Shown: positions 1 through 8,335 of the stretch, piece by piece
How the letters are laid out: each line of letters opens with the position of its first letter
Numbering within the stretch: position 1 is the stretch's first letter
Assembly: GCF_017744155.1 (NCBI RefSeq)
Contig: NZ_JAGHQT010000007.1
Location: forward strand, 1 to 64,000
Source: Endozoicomonas sp. G2_1
GTDB lineage: Bacteria; Pseudomonadota; Gammaproteobacteria; Enterobacterales; Alteromonadaceae
DNA: 64,000 nt
Direction of reading: 5' to 3'
The notes under the pieces: model-generated
Told to the model about the DNA's origin: nothing
Databases searched by the model: none
Seen by the model: the letters and a program-made list of their open reading frames with translations, nothing else
Program-made: the position numbers and the translations under genes

Positions 1-148
1 CGAAGAAATCATCAGGCGTTATGTACGGCATCAAGACAAGATGGAGAAACAAGAAGAGAAACGTCAATTACATTTACTAGGATAACCCAGCCCCCTTGTT
101 TAGGGGGCTTACGCAAAGCCACCTTCTATAGAAGGTGGGTTCTTTACT
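1..148 (+). mobile_element. IS200/IS605-family element, right-hand part only
   Basis: This is the 3' end of an insertion sequence cut by the window edge. Bases 1-148 match the end of the complete copy at 7716-8326 almost exactly, apart from a few changes in and after the terminal hairpin. It contains the transposase tail, an AGCCCCC/GGGGGCT stem after the stop codon, and the right-end hairpin at 119-138 (CCACCTTCT/AGAAGGTGG). Identity with the other copy stops at 148, which sets the likely right end. Both copies have the same orientation. Confidence 0.85.
2..85 (+). CDS. tnpA: IS200/IS605 transposase TnpA, C-terminal fragment (5' part outside window)
   Basis: The 27 codons before the TAA at 83-85 repeat the last residues of the TnpA gene at 7823-8263 and end in the same HLLG. 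In the family, TnpA is a single-tyrosine HUH transposase acting on single-stranded DNA. This piece lies after the catalytic tyrosine region. The gene is cut only by the window edge, so nothing shows that it is broken. Confidence 0.85.
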   Translation, partial: EEIIRRYVRHQDKMEKQEEKRQLHLLG

Positions 149-243
149 GCTGGCTGTTCAGCGCAATTTATTGAAATAGTCGTTTACCTTATCTAACGGG
201 TTGTTATATAAAGGTAAACAATGATTTTAAATGGAGCTTTTAA

Positions 244-1104
244 GTGCTCGGCCACTATCCAAATACCATTGAACCTGTCTGTTACCAATTGGCGAATTTA
301 TCACTGCATGGTTTAGCCTCAGGCGATAGTAGCAAACCACCACTGTTGTGCCTTCACGGCTGGTTAGACAATGCTGCCAGTTTTATTCCCATGTTGCCTC
401 ATTTATTAGATAGACAAGTGATTGCCATTGATTGGCCCGGTCATGGTTATTCAAGCTATCGCAATGATCACTATCACTTTATCGATTGGTTATACGACTT
501 ATTACAATTGTTTGAGTTAAACAAGTGGCAGCAAATCGATATTGTCGGCCACTCGATGGGGGGCATGATTGCAACGGCCTTCGCTTCATCATTTCCTGAA
601 CGAGTAAAGTCATTGACCTTAATTGATGCTTTTGGCTTTATCACTGAACAACCTAGCAATACTACTGAGCAGTTGCGAAAGGGCTTATTGCAGCGTTTGA
701 AAAGCCGTGATGCCAACAAAAAGTTTCACCCTGACTTAGCGTCAGCAGTTAAGGCAAGATTAGCCGTTTCTGATTTAACCGAAGACAATGCCCGTTTGAT
801 TGTTGAGCGGGGTTTGGTTCGAGCTGAGCAAGGATTTGTTTGGCGAGCAGATCCCCGCTTGAGATTAGCGTCGCCTTATCGATTTAGTACAGAGCAAGCC
901 GAACAACTGATGAAAGACTTGGCGATACCGGTACAATTAATACAGGCATCTGACGGCTTAGAGTTGGTCGGGCGCGGCGTTGACTATTACGGTAAGTTTG
1001 TCAGCCAATTGGTTCATCATAACATCGACGGTGGTCACCATGTTCACATGGAACAGCCCGAACAGGTTGCCCAGTTAATATTGGCTTTTATTTCAGCAAA
1101 ATAG
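244..1104 (+). CDS. Alpha/beta hydrolase
   Basis: A 286-residue soluble alpha/beta hydrolase with no signal peptide. The oxyanion-loop HGW motif is in LCLHGWLDNAASF, the nucleophile elbow is GHSMGG, and a late His sits in DGGHHVHME. This is the usual Ser-Asp-His layout of esterases and related enzymes. The GTG start at 244 has GGAG just upstream (233-236). The gene lies upstream of fadD on the same strand with a 197-bp gap, so a role in acyl-ester or acyl-CoA metabolism is plausible, but the substrate cannot be read from the sequence. Confidence 0.85.
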   Translation: MLGHYPNTIEPVCYQLANLSLHGLASGDSSKPPLLCLHGWLDNAASFIPMLPHLLDRQVIAIDWPGHGYSSYRNDHYHFIDWLYDLLQLFELNKWQQIDIVGHSMGGMIATAFASSFPERVKSLTLIDAFGFITEQPSNTTEQLRKGLLQRLKSRDANKKFHPDLASAVKARLAVSDLTEDNARLIVERGLVRAEQGFVWRADPRLRLASPYRFSTEQAEQLMKDLAIPVQLIQASDGLELVGRGVDYYGKFVSQLVHHNIDGGHHVHMEQPEQVAQLILAFISAK

Positions 1105-1164
1105 TCGACATTCACGACAAAGTACTAGGATTTTTCGAAGAAATGTGGAATTATGGCTGCAAAA

Positions 1165-1182
1165 TTCGAACGAGTGTTTGAT
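1165..1182. promoter_or_regulatory. Candidate PsrA-like operator upstream of fadD
   Basis: An 18-bp near-palindrome, TTCGAACGAGTGTTTGAT. PsrA, the fatty-acid-responsive TetR-type repressor of many marine gammaproteobacteria, binds CAAAC/GAAAC - N4 - GTTTG type sites. This copy has one change in the left half. Its place 120 bp before fadD fits. The call rests on resemblance only. Confidence 0.35.
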
Positions 1183-1204
1183 TTTTATTCGTTCAATGAA
1201 TAAA

Positions 1205-1251
1205 CGCTTTTGCTTGATAGGGGGGCTAGTCCAATAGCCGCGAGCAAAGCG
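1205..1251 (+). other. Imperfect stem-loop in the fadD 5' region
   Basis: CGCTTTTGCT at 1205-1214 pairs with AGCAAAGCG at 1243-1251 around an inner GGCTA/TAGCC stem (1224-1228 with 1235-1239). The structure ends about 50 bases before the fadD start. It could be a leader structure or a protein-binding site; the sequence does not say which. Confidence 0.3.
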
Positions 1252-1301
1252 ATAGCAATAACTATAATAATGCAAAGAAGAAATTAACGAGGAGAGCTTC
1301 T

Positions 1302-2957
1302 GTGGAAAAGATTTGGTTGGAAAAAAGTTATCCACCAGGGGTGCCATCTGAAATTGATGCCGACAAATATGCTTCTATTGTCGACCTATTTAATAAATAC
1401 GCCGGTATTTACGCTGACCGCACTGCCTTCATTAATATGGGAGCAGAAATTACCTACCGAGAATTAGAGCAACAAGCGACAGCCTTTGCAGCTTATTTAC
1501 AAAACGATTTGGGCTTAGTGAAAGGCGATAAGTTAGCGATTATGGTGCCAAATACTTTGCAGTATCCTATTGCTCTATTTGGTGCTTTGCTTGCCGGTTT
1601 AACCGTTGTTAACGTTAATCCACTATATACTGCTAGAGAACTAGAGCATCAATTACAAGACTCTGGTACTAAAGCCATTCTTATTATTGAAAACTTTGCT
1701 CATACGCTTGAGCAAGTGATCGATAAAACACCTGTTGAACACGTTATTTTAACCTCTCTCGGCGATCGATTAGGCACAGTTAAAGGCGCTTTAATCAATT
1801 TTGCTGTTAAGTATGTTAAAAAAATGGTGCCGAGCTTTAGCTTGACCAATACAGTTAGGTTTAATCAGGCATTAGCTAAAGGTGCTCAAAGCAGTTTCAC
1901 TCCTGTTGAAATTGTTGGCGAAGATTTGGCGTTTTTACAGTACACCGGTGGTACCACAGGTGTTTCTAAAGGCGCTATGCTGACCCACCGCAATATGGTT
2001 GCTAACCTGCAGCAAGCGAAAGCTATGGTAAACAATCTGTTGAAGGAAGGCGAAGAACTCGTGGTGACAGCATTGCCGCTTTACCATATCTTTGCTTTAA
2101 CAGCGAATTGCTTAATGTTTGTGACTTTGGGCGGTACTAACTTACTGATCACTAACCCTAGAGATATGAAAGGGTTTGTTAAAGAATTGGCCAAGTATCC
2201 ATTTACTGCGTTAACCGGGGTTAATACATTATTTAATGGTTTACTGAATACGCCTGAGTTCAGCAATCTTAACTTTGGTCATTTGAAACTATCGCTAGGC
2301 GGCGGTATGGCTGTTCAGCAAGCGGTTGCTGAGCGCTGGGAAAAAGTGACTAAAACGCGTTTGTTAGAAGGTTATGGTTTAACAGAATGTGCACCTATGG
2401 TGACGTTGAGCCCATATAACCAAAAAGGCTTTAGCGGCACTATTGGTGTGCCTGCGCCATCTACTGATGTTCGCATCATTAAAGAAGATGGCACCAAAGC
2501 TGAAATTGGCGAAGCTGGCGAGATGCAAGTTAAAGGGCCACAAGTGATGCGCGGTTATTATCAGCGCGAAGAAGCAACCAGTGAAATCTTGAAAGACGGC
2601 TGGTTAGCAACAGGTGATATTGCTTGTATGGAAGAAGACGGTCAGTTTCGCATTGTTGATCGCAAGAAAGATATGATTATTGTCTCTGGTTTTAACGTGT
2701 TCCCTAATGAAATTGAAGACGTTATTGCCATGCACGACGGTGTTGTTGAAGTAGCTGCGGTTGGTGTGCCACACGAAGTCAGTGGCGAAGTGGTTAAAGT
2801 GTTTGTCGTTAAGAAAGACCAAAACCTACAAGAGATCGATATTGTTAAGCACTGTAAACAGCATTTAACTAACTATAAAGTACCTAAGTTAGTTGAGTTT
2901 AGAGACGATTTACCAAAAACGAATGTCGGTAAGATTTTGCGACGAGAGTTGAGATAA
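1302..2957 (+). CDS. fadD: Long-chain-fatty-acid--CoA ligase
   Basis: A 551-residue acyl-CoA synthetase that activates long-chain fatty acids with ATP and CoA, the entry step to beta-oxidation. The AMP-binding P-loop is [14 protein letters not shown] near residue 213. The adenylation motif GYGLTECAP follows, and the fatty-acid signature region reads [26 protein letters not shown]. The C-terminal lysine is in [12 protein letters not shown]. Length and order match FadD. The GTG start is supported by GAGGAG 6-11 bases upstream. A terminator follows at 2979-3009. Confidence 0.95.
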   Translation: MEKIWLEKSYPPGVPSEIDADKYASIVDLFNKYAGIYADRTAFINMGAEITYRELEQQATAFAAYLQNDLGLVKGDKLAIMVPNTLQYPIALFGALLAGLTVVNVNPLYTARELEHQLQDSGTKAILIIENFAHTLEQVIDKTPVEHVILTSLGDRLGTVKGALINFAVKYVKKMVPSFSLTNTVRFNQALAKGAQSSFTPVEIVGEDLAFLQYTGGTTGVSKGAMLTHRNMVANLQQAKAMVNNLLKEGEELVVTALPLYHIFALTANCLMFVTLGGTNLLITNPRDMKGFVKELAKYPFTALTGVNTLFNGLLNTPEFSNLNFGHLKLSLGGGMAVQQAVAERWEKVTKTRLLEGYGLTECAPMVTLSPYNQKGFSGTIGVPAPSTDVRIIKEDGTKAEIGEAGEMQVKGPQVMRGYYQREEATSEILKDGWLATGDIACMEEDGQFRIVDRKKDMIIVSGFNVFPNEIEDVIAMHDGVVEVAAVGVPHEVSGEVVKVFVVKKDQNLQEIDIVKHCKQHLTNYKVPKLVEFRDDLPKTNVGKILRRELR

Positions 2958-2978
2958 CTGACTTTCTAAGTAACAGAT

Positions 2979-3009
2979 AAAAAATGTGGCGATTAGCCAC
3001 ATTTTTTTT
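2979..3009 (+). terminator. Rho-independent terminator after fadD
   Basis: AATGTGGC/GCCACATT stem with a 5-base loop, preceded by an A-run and followed by eight T. It can serve the converging fadD and yciK-like genes. Confidence 0.85.
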
Positions 3010-3040
3010 GCCTACGATTTAGGGTATGCGCTGATTGGTA

Positions 3041-3778
3041 TTATTGAGCGTTTATACGCTGACCATTAACATCGACACTGTCATCCGCCATCAAGTAAAC
3101 ATAAGCGGGCATGATATCTTCTGCACTTGGCAAACGAGCTTTGTCCTCGGCAGGGTATGCTTTGTTGCGCATTGGCGTGTTGGTGCCACCAGGATTAATG
3201 ACATTGGTTCTGACATTGCTGTTTTCATATTCGTCAGCAATGACTTGCATCATACCTTCAGTGGCAAACTTAGAGACACTGTACGCTCCCCAGTATGCAC
3301 GGCCTTTGTTGCCAACGCCTGAACTGGTGAATACTAGCGAACTGTTTTTGGCTTTCAACAATGCCGGCATTAATGCTTGCGATAGCAAAAACTGAGCGTT
3401 AACGTTGACTTGCATCACGTCATTCCAGATTTGCTCATGAATATGCTCAAACGGCGTTAGTTCGCCCAAAATAGAAGCGTTTAACAGCGCGCCATCAAGC
3501 TGAGCAAATTGACTTTCAATGGTGGCTGCTAAGTCGCGATAGTTTTGCTTGGTCGCACCTTTTAGATCTAGTGGCACTATTGCGGCTTCTGGTGAACCTT
3601 GCGCTTGAATTTGGTCGTAAACCGCCTCTAATTTTTCCACGGTTTTACCCAATAAAATAACCGTAGCACCAAGTGAGGCATAGGTCAGGGCGGCTTGCTT
3701 GCCAATACCATCGCCGGCCCCGGTCACTAAAATTGTTTTGTTCGCTAGACAGTTATCGCTTATTTGATAATCAAACAT
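3041..3778 (-). CDS. yciK: YciK-type short-chain dehydrogenase/reductase
   Basis: A classical SDR oxidoreductase. The NAD(P)-binding motif TGAGDGIG is near the N-terminus, NASILG corresponds to the NAG motif, the catalytic pair is YSVSK, and the Ser lies in VFTSSGVG. The stretch VMQVNVNAQFLLSQALMPALLKA and the GGTNTPMRN region resemble E. coli YciK. I start it at the ATG at 3778 because homologues begin close to FDYQ. An in-frame ATG 16 codons upstream (3826) is possible, but neither has a strong ribosome site. The physiological substrate is unknown. Confidence 0.85.
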   Translation of the reverse strand: MFDYQISDNCLANKTILVTGAGDGIGKQAALTYASLGATVILLGKTVEKLEAVYDQIQAQGSPEAAIVPLDLKGATKQNYRDLAATIESQFAQLDGALLNASILGELTPFEHIHEQIWNDVMQVNVNAQFLLSQALMPALLKAKNSSLVFTSSGVGNKGRAYWGAYSVSKFATEGMMQVIADEYENSNVRTNVINPGGTNTPMRNKAYPAEDKARLPSAEDIMPAYVYLMADDSVDVNGQRINAQ

Positions 3779-3928
3779 AAAATTTACACCAGATAAAAAG
3801 AATTGAGCGATTTTACTCACATCCATCTATGGTGACGAGCAAAATATTCACTATTGATAATAATTATCGCAAAAACAACGTTCTTTGGGAAAAATGACTG
3901 GCTTATTGGCAAATCTTGAGTTAAGTTA

Positions 3929-3945
3929 AACTGGTCTAACTTGTT
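3929..3945. promoter_or_regulatory. Candidate FadR-type operator upstream of the lipase
   Basis: The 17-mer AACTGGTCTAACTTGTT resembles the enterobacterial FadR operator pattern (about ANCTGGTCNGACNTGTT as I recall it), differing at one core base. It lies between the divergent yciK-like gene and the lipase, 88 bases before the lipase ATG. FadR releases DNA when long-chain acyl-CoA is present, which would link lipase expression to fatty-acid supply. Confidence 0.5.
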
Positions 3946-4032
3946 GTTTGTTGTGGGCATGGAGCGCACAATAAGTCTTGAATACGACAAGTTAATAATA
4001 AGAAATATACATTGATCCATGGGGAAAATACG

Positions 4033-6498
4033 ATGAAAAAGCTAGTGCTTAGTCTTGCTGTTGCATCAGCGCTTGGATTGAGTGGCTGTGATAGTGAGTC
4101 ACTTCAAGATATCGAACAAAATGTTGCAAACGGCGGCGGTAACCCGGTTCCACCTATTGCGCGGGTTGCTTTTGACCCAGCTAACGGCGTGGTATCGGTA
4201 CCAAATGACGTATTATTTTCAGGTACCACAGACGGTACGTTAAATATTCCTGTCGCTGATCCGACAAACGTTGCTGATCCGCAAGTTGCTTTGAATGCGC
4301 TGGATGGTTGGTCAACGATTAATCCATTCGTTTTAAATATTAATTTCCCTGCTGGTGTTGCGTTAGATCCAAATAGCGTTAATGGTGCCTCAGTTCGTAT
4401 TTTTGAAACTGAATTAGGTGGGCCAACAGCATCGAGTGAGTGCGCATCTGTACCTACAGCAGCGGCTTGTCGAGTATTGAGTGAGCTGACTTTTGGTAGA
4501 GATTTCGTTGCTCAAGCAACGCCAGCGGGTGTTGCGGTAGTGCCATTACAACCATTAAAAGGCAAAACCTCTTATATTGTTACTTTAACTAACAGCCTAC
4601 TTGACGACAATGGCAACCCCATTCAAGCGTCAGTAACTTATGATTTGTTAAAATTAGACTTGGCAACAACGCCACTTGCAACAGCTGCTCAACGTGGCTT
4701 ACAAGGTCTGGTTAATAGTTTTGAAACTGCTGTGTCTTCTCAAGGTATTGACGCCGGAAACATTATTTATACTGCGTCGGTTACTACGCAATCAACGGTT
4801 GATGTCTTAGCGAGTGTTAAAGCATTACTTGCCAATAACTTGGCAACTCAGACACCACCAGTTATTGGTGCTCAAGATACTGGCTTGTCAGTTGCACAAG
4901 CGCTAACCGCGCAAGGCGTTACTCTGCCGCCTGCACAAGCAGCATTATTCTCTGCCGCTAACTTGTTACAAGGCCGTATTACTCTGCCGTATTACTTAGG
5001 TGTACCTTCTGCGCTTAACCCATTAGCACCTGTTAACGAGTCGTGGAAGGCACTTTGTGATTCATTGGTTATTACCTCTGGTGCAGCGGCACAAAACCCT
5101 GCAGTTATTCCAGCGAATCCAGTTGATTTAGTTGATGGTCAGTGTATTGCCATCTCACAAGCCAACAACTTACCAGCTCCTGGTTTGCGTAATTTAGGCT
5201 TAGACACTGAACGTAACTTAACCAAGTTTAACCCAGTACCGGCGCCTCAAGGTCCAAGTAATTTACCGACGCTAACCGGCGATGACGCTAATCCTGGTAT
5301 TCTTGATGTTCAAATCACGACACCAGATTTACCGGTTGTTAACGGTGTTCGCGCAAGCTTAGGCCTACCGGCGTTAACCGCTCCAGCTGATGGTTGGCCG
5401 ATTGCTATTTTGCAACACGGTATCACTTCACGAAAAGAAGACATGTTAGCTGTTACTGGACTCTTAGCGATTAACGGTATTGCAACCGCAGCGATTGATC
5501 ATCCATTACACGGTAGTCGTGGTTTCAACCTCGATGGCCAACCAGGTGATGAGTTGAACGCTTCAACCGTTTCTGCGACTCATTACATGAACTTAGCAAG
5601 CTTAGTGACGACGCGTGATAACTTACGTCAAAGTACTGCTGATATGTTAGGTTTGCGTTTAGGTGTTAACTTTATGGTTGACGCTCAAGGCCAGCCGTTA
5701 GGCATCAATGGCCGTAAAGTGTTTTTCTTAGGTCATTCACTAGGTGCAATTACTGGTATTAACTTTACCAGCTTAGCTAATACACCGTTAAATGATGCAG
5801 TTGACCCATTCTTTAAAGTTGATGCAGCCTCATTTGCGATGCCAGGTGTTGGCGTTGCTAACTTATTGTTAGAGTCAGGTTCTTTCAGCGGCCTGATCAA
5901 GGCGAGCTTAACCTTAGCGCAATCTGCTGAGTTCCAAGCACTAGTCGCTCAACTATATCCAAACGGTGATCAAACTGAAGCTCAATTAGTTGCCGCTTTT
6001 GAAACCTTTACTGCTAATCTCAGTGCAGCACAGTTGGCTGAATTAAACGCAACCTTTGCTCAGTTTACTTTTGCCGCGCAAACGGTCACTGATGCGGGCG
6101 ACCCAGGTAACTACGCAGCTGGTATCGTTGCCACTCAAACGCCAACTCATTTAATTGAAGTTGTTGGTAATGGTAGCGACAACCTATCTGACCAAGTTAT
6201 TCCTAACGTGGTTTCTACATCACCACTTGCCGGTACTGAAGCGGCAATTCGCTTACTTGGTCTGCCAAGTGTGACTGAAACGGTGCAAGCGACAGGTGAG
6301 CAAACGTCCGTTTCTGGCGCAGTTCGCTTTATCAATGGCCATCACGGTTCAATCTTGACGCCAGCGGTTCGCCCTGAAGCGCAAGATGCTGTTGCTAACG
6401 CAAGAGCGACCCAAGAAATGCAAACACAAGTTGCAGGTTTCTTTGCCTCAATGGCAACCTTGATTCCGGTCACTGACTCATCAGTTATTCGCCAGTAA
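4033..6498 (+). CDS. Surface lipoprotein lipase, Pla-1/cef (VolA) family
   Basis: An 821-residue secreted lipoprotein. The signal peptide MKKLVLSLAVASALGLSGC ends in an LSGC lipobox. The catalytic domain has an oxyanion motif ILQHGITSRKED and nucleophile elbow FLGHSLGAITG at about two thirds of the length. The final His is probably in INGHHGSIL. The family includes Vibrio VolA, a surface lysophospholipase that frees fatty acids from host or dissolved lipids. The ATG at 4033 is preferred over 4012 because GGGGA precedes it and the signal peptide starts there. Nearby fadD and a FadR-like site support a lipid-scavenging role. Confidence 0.9.
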   Translation: MKKLVLSLAVASALGLSGCDSESLQDIEQNVANGGGNPVPPIARVAFDPANGVVSVPNDVLFSGTTDGTLNIPVADPTNVADPQVALNALDGWSTINPFVLNINFPAGVALDPNSVNGASVRIFETELGGPTASSECASVPTAAACRVLSELTFGRDFVAQATPAGVAVVPLQPLKGKTSYIVTLTNSLLDDNGNPIQASVTYDLLKLDLATTPLATAAQRGLQGLVNSFETAVSSQGIDAGNIIYTASVTTQSTVDVLASVKALLANNLATQTPPVIGAQDTGLSVAQALTAQGVTLPPAQAALFSAANLLQGRITLPYYLGVPSALNPLAPVNESWKALCDSLVITSGAAAQNPAVIPANPVDLVDGQCIAISQANNLPAPGLRNLGLDTERNLTKFNPVPAPQGPSNLPTLTGDDANPGILDVQITTPDLPVVNGVRASLGLPALTAPADGWPIAILQHGITSRKEDMLAVTGLLAINGIATAAIDHPLHGSRGFNLDGQPGDELNASTVSATHYMNLASLVTTRDNLRQSTADMLGLRLGVNFMVDAQGQPLGINGRKVFFLGHSLGAITGINFTSLANTPLNDAVDPFFKVDAASFAMPGVGVANLLLESGSFSGLIKASLTLAQSAEFQALVAQLYPNGDQTEAQLVAAFETFTANLSAAQLAELNATFAQFTFAAQTVTDAGDPGNYAAGIVATQTPTHLIEVVGNGSDNLSDQVIPNVVSTSPLAGTEAAIRLLGLPSVTETVQATGEQTSVSGAVRFINGHHGSILTPAVRPEAQDAVANARATQEMQTQVAGFFASMATLIPVTDSSVIRQ

Positions 6499-6520
6499 GT
6501 AAACACTGGACATAAGCTGA

Positions 6521-6548
6521 AATTAAGCCCTCGAAAGAGGGCTTAATT
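6521..6548 (+). terminator. Terminator after the lipase gene
   Basis: AATTAAGCCCTC-GAAA-GAGGGCTTAATT, a 12-bp stem with a GAAA tetraloop and a short T-rich tail, 22 bases after the lipase stop codon. Confidence 0.8.
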
Positions 6549-6618
6549 GTTTCTAATGGTGTAGAATCGAATTTTTACTCGTAACGTTTACCCGTAATCA
6601 AGTTATAGGAGACTTGTC

Positions 6619-7653
6619 TTGGAATTTTTATATGAATATGGCTTGTTTTTCGCTAAAGCATTGACCTTAGTTGTTGCCATTGTTGTGATTATTGTCGCTG
6701 CAACAGCGTCAGCAATGAAACAAAAAGGTCGAAAAGGTGAACTCGAAATAACCGATCTTTCCGAGCAATTTGAAGAAACAGAGCAAGATGTTATTCATCA
6801 CTTATTGACCAAAGAGCAGCTCAAGGAAAAAGAAAAAGCTGATAAAAAGTTGGCTAAAGAAAAAGCGAAAGCTGAGAAAAATCAAACTGAAGAAGATGCT
6901 AAGCCACGCTTATTTGTTTTAGATTTTAACGGCAGTATTGACGCAAAAGAAGTGAGCTCGCTGCGTGAAGAAATTAGCGCGTTATTAACCGTTGCAACAG
7001 ATAAAGATGAAGTGTTTGTCAGACTCGAAAGTGGCGGCGGCATGGTTCATGGCTACGGTTTGGCCTCGTCACAACTCGATCGCATTCGCCAGCACAATAT
7101 TCCACTAACGGTTTCTGTTGATAAAGTCGCTGCTAGCGGTGGCTATATGATGGCGTGTGTTGCCAACAAGATCATTTCGGCACCATTTGCCATTGTTGGC
7201 TCTATTGGCGTATTGGCGCAAATCCCTAACTTTAATAAAGTGTTAAAAAAGCACGATATTGAATTTGAGCAGTTAACTGCCGGTGAATTTAAGCGCACCT
7301 TGACCATGTTTGGTGAAAACACTGAAGCGGGTCGTGAAAAGTTTGTTGAAGAGCTTGAAGAAACTCACGAGCTGTTTAAAACATTTGTCAGCGAACACAG
7401 ACCGAGTTTAGACATTGCTAAAGTGGCTACTGGTGAGCACTGGTTTGGTCTAAAGGCGAAAGAACTAGGGTTAGTTGATACCATTCAGACTAGTGATGAT
7501 TATTTGATGATTGCCAGTAAAACGCATCAAGTTGTTTCACTTAAATACGCAACTAAAAAAGGTTTGGCTGAAAAGTTAGGAAAAGCCGCTAGTCTTTCAG
7601 TTGAGAATGTTATTAGTAAGCTTTGGCAAAATAATCGTATTTTTCCAAGCTAA
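6619..7653 (+). CDS. sohB: SohB, membrane-anchored S49 serine protease
   Basis: A 344-residue inner-membrane protease of the signal-peptide-peptidase (S49) family. One membrane segment at about residues 12-32 is followed by a highly charged, Lys/Glu-rich stretch and then the protease domain. The catalytic dyad is Ser173 (in AASGGY) and Lys225 (in GEFKRTL), the spacing known in SohB. The start is TTG at 6619 with TAGGAG eight bases upstream. The terminator 7673-7700 follows. E. coli SohB is only known as a multicopy suppressor of degP loss. Confidence 0.93.
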   Translation: MEFLYEYGLFFAKALTLVVAIVVIIVAATASAMKQKGRKGELEITDLSEQFEETEQDVIHHLLTKEQLKEKEKADKKLAKEKAKAEKNQTEEDAKPRLFVLDFNGSIDAKEVSSLREEISALLTVATDKDEVFVRLESGGGMVHGYGLASSQLDRIRQHNIPLTVSVDKVAASGGYMMACVANKIISAPFAIVGSIGVLAQIPNFNKVLKKHDIEFEQLTAGEFKRTLTMFGENTEAGREKFVEELEETHELFKTFVSEHRPSLDIAKVATGEHWFGLKAKELGLVDTIQTSDDYLMIASKTHQVVSLKYATKKGLAEKLGKAASLSVENVISKLWQNNRIFPS

Positions 7654-7672
7654 ATTGAGAGCGATAGATAAT

Positions 7673-7700
7673 AAAACGCCCAGCATTGCTGGGCGTTTTT
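7673..7700 (+). terminator. Terminator after sohB
   Basis: AAAACGCCCAGC-att-GCTGGGCGTTTTT, a strong GC stem with a T tail. Confidence 0.9.
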
Positions 7701-7765
7701 ATTTTCTTGACAGCTAAACCACCTACTTTAGTAGGTGGTCATTGTTAAAAAGGCTATGCCTGAAA

Positions 7766-7833
7766 TATCTACTCATGTTACATCTCCGTTTGATTTTTAG
7801 CGAAGTCAAATAGGAGACTAACATGAGTAGATA
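7766..7833 (+). promoter_or_regulatory. Stem-loop sequestering the tnpA start site
   Basis: Bases 7766-7787 pair with 7813-7833 in an almost perfect 21-bp stem with one bulged base. The 3' arm holds both the AGGAG ribosome site (7812-7816) and the ATG (7823). In IS200 a similar 5' hairpin blocks translation of the transposase; here the pairing is directly visible. Confidence 0.8.
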
Positions 7834-8263
7834 TGAGCAAGCATCGCACGTATTTTGGCGGTGTCAATATCATATAGTTTGGACACCGAAGTATCGGTTT
7901 AGAATATTGAAGAATAATATTGGTAAGGATGTTTACCGATTTATTCATATTTATTGCGATAAGCTTGGTGTAAAAGTGATGGAGTTAAATGTACAAATAG
8001 ACCATGTACATATAGTCGTTAAAGTCCCACCGAAGTTATCAATTTCTCAATTGATGGGATGTTTAAAGGGAAGGTTAGCCTTAAAGCTATTCAATAAATA
8101 TCCGCACTTACGTAAGAATAAAGCATGGGGTGGTCGTTTTTGGCAACGAGGCTATTTCGTTGACTCTGTAGGTATTAACGAAGAAATCATCAGGCGTTAT
8201 GTACGGCATCAAGACAAGATGGAGAAACAAGAAGAGAAACGTCAATTACATTTACTAGGATAA
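7823..8263 (+). CDS. tnpA: IS200/IS605-family transposase TnpA
   Basis: A 146-residue Y1 HUH transposase, full length for the family. The HUH motif is HVHIVVKVPP (His-Val-His). The catalytic tyrosine is expected in the RGYFVDSVG segment. The N-terminal HVFWRCQYHIVWTPKYR is typical of the IS200 branch. It acts on single-stranded DNA, recognising the subterminal hairpins. Translation is probably held down by the stem-loop over its start. The reading frame is intact, so the element could be active. Confidence 0.93.
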   Translation: MSRYEQASHVFWRCQYHIVWTPKYRFRILKNNIGKDVYRFIHIYCDKLGVKVMELNVQIDHVHIVVKVPPKLSISQLMGCLKGRLALKLFNKYPHLRKNKAWGGRFWQRGYFVDSVGINEEIIRRYVRHQDKMEKQEEKRQLHLLG

Positions 8264-8266
8264 CCC

Positions 8267-8288
8267 AGCCCCCTTGTTTAGGGGGCTT
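8267..8288 (+). terminator. Hairpin after tnpA
   Basis: AGCCCCC-ttgttta-GGGGGCT directly after the tnpA stop codon, present in both IS copies. There is no T-run, so termination is inferred. Confidence 0.5.
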
Positions 8289-8335
8289 ACGCAAAGCCAC
8301 CTTCTTTAGAAGGTGGATTCTTTACTTTTTATGAA

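Larger units (their letters stand above)
7716..8326 (+). mobile_element. Complete IS200/IS605-family element (tnpA only)
   Basis: A stand-alone tnpA element of about 610 bp with subterminal hairpins at both ends: 7718-7739 (ACCACCTAC/GTAGGTGGT) and 8297-8316 (CCACCTTCT/AGAAGGTGG). There are no terminal inverted repeats and no tnpB, as expected for the IS200 group. The right end follows from identity with the copy at 1-148; the left end is approximate. It sits between the sohB terminator and the stop codon of the symporter gene, about 10 bp from the latter, and disrupts neither. Confidence 0.88.

Noticed and set aside
1..8326. Two IS200-type copies in the same direction flanking 7.5 kb as a composite transposon
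   Set aside because: IS200/IS605 elements do not usually form composite transposons, and the genes between are ordinary core lipid genes plus sohB.
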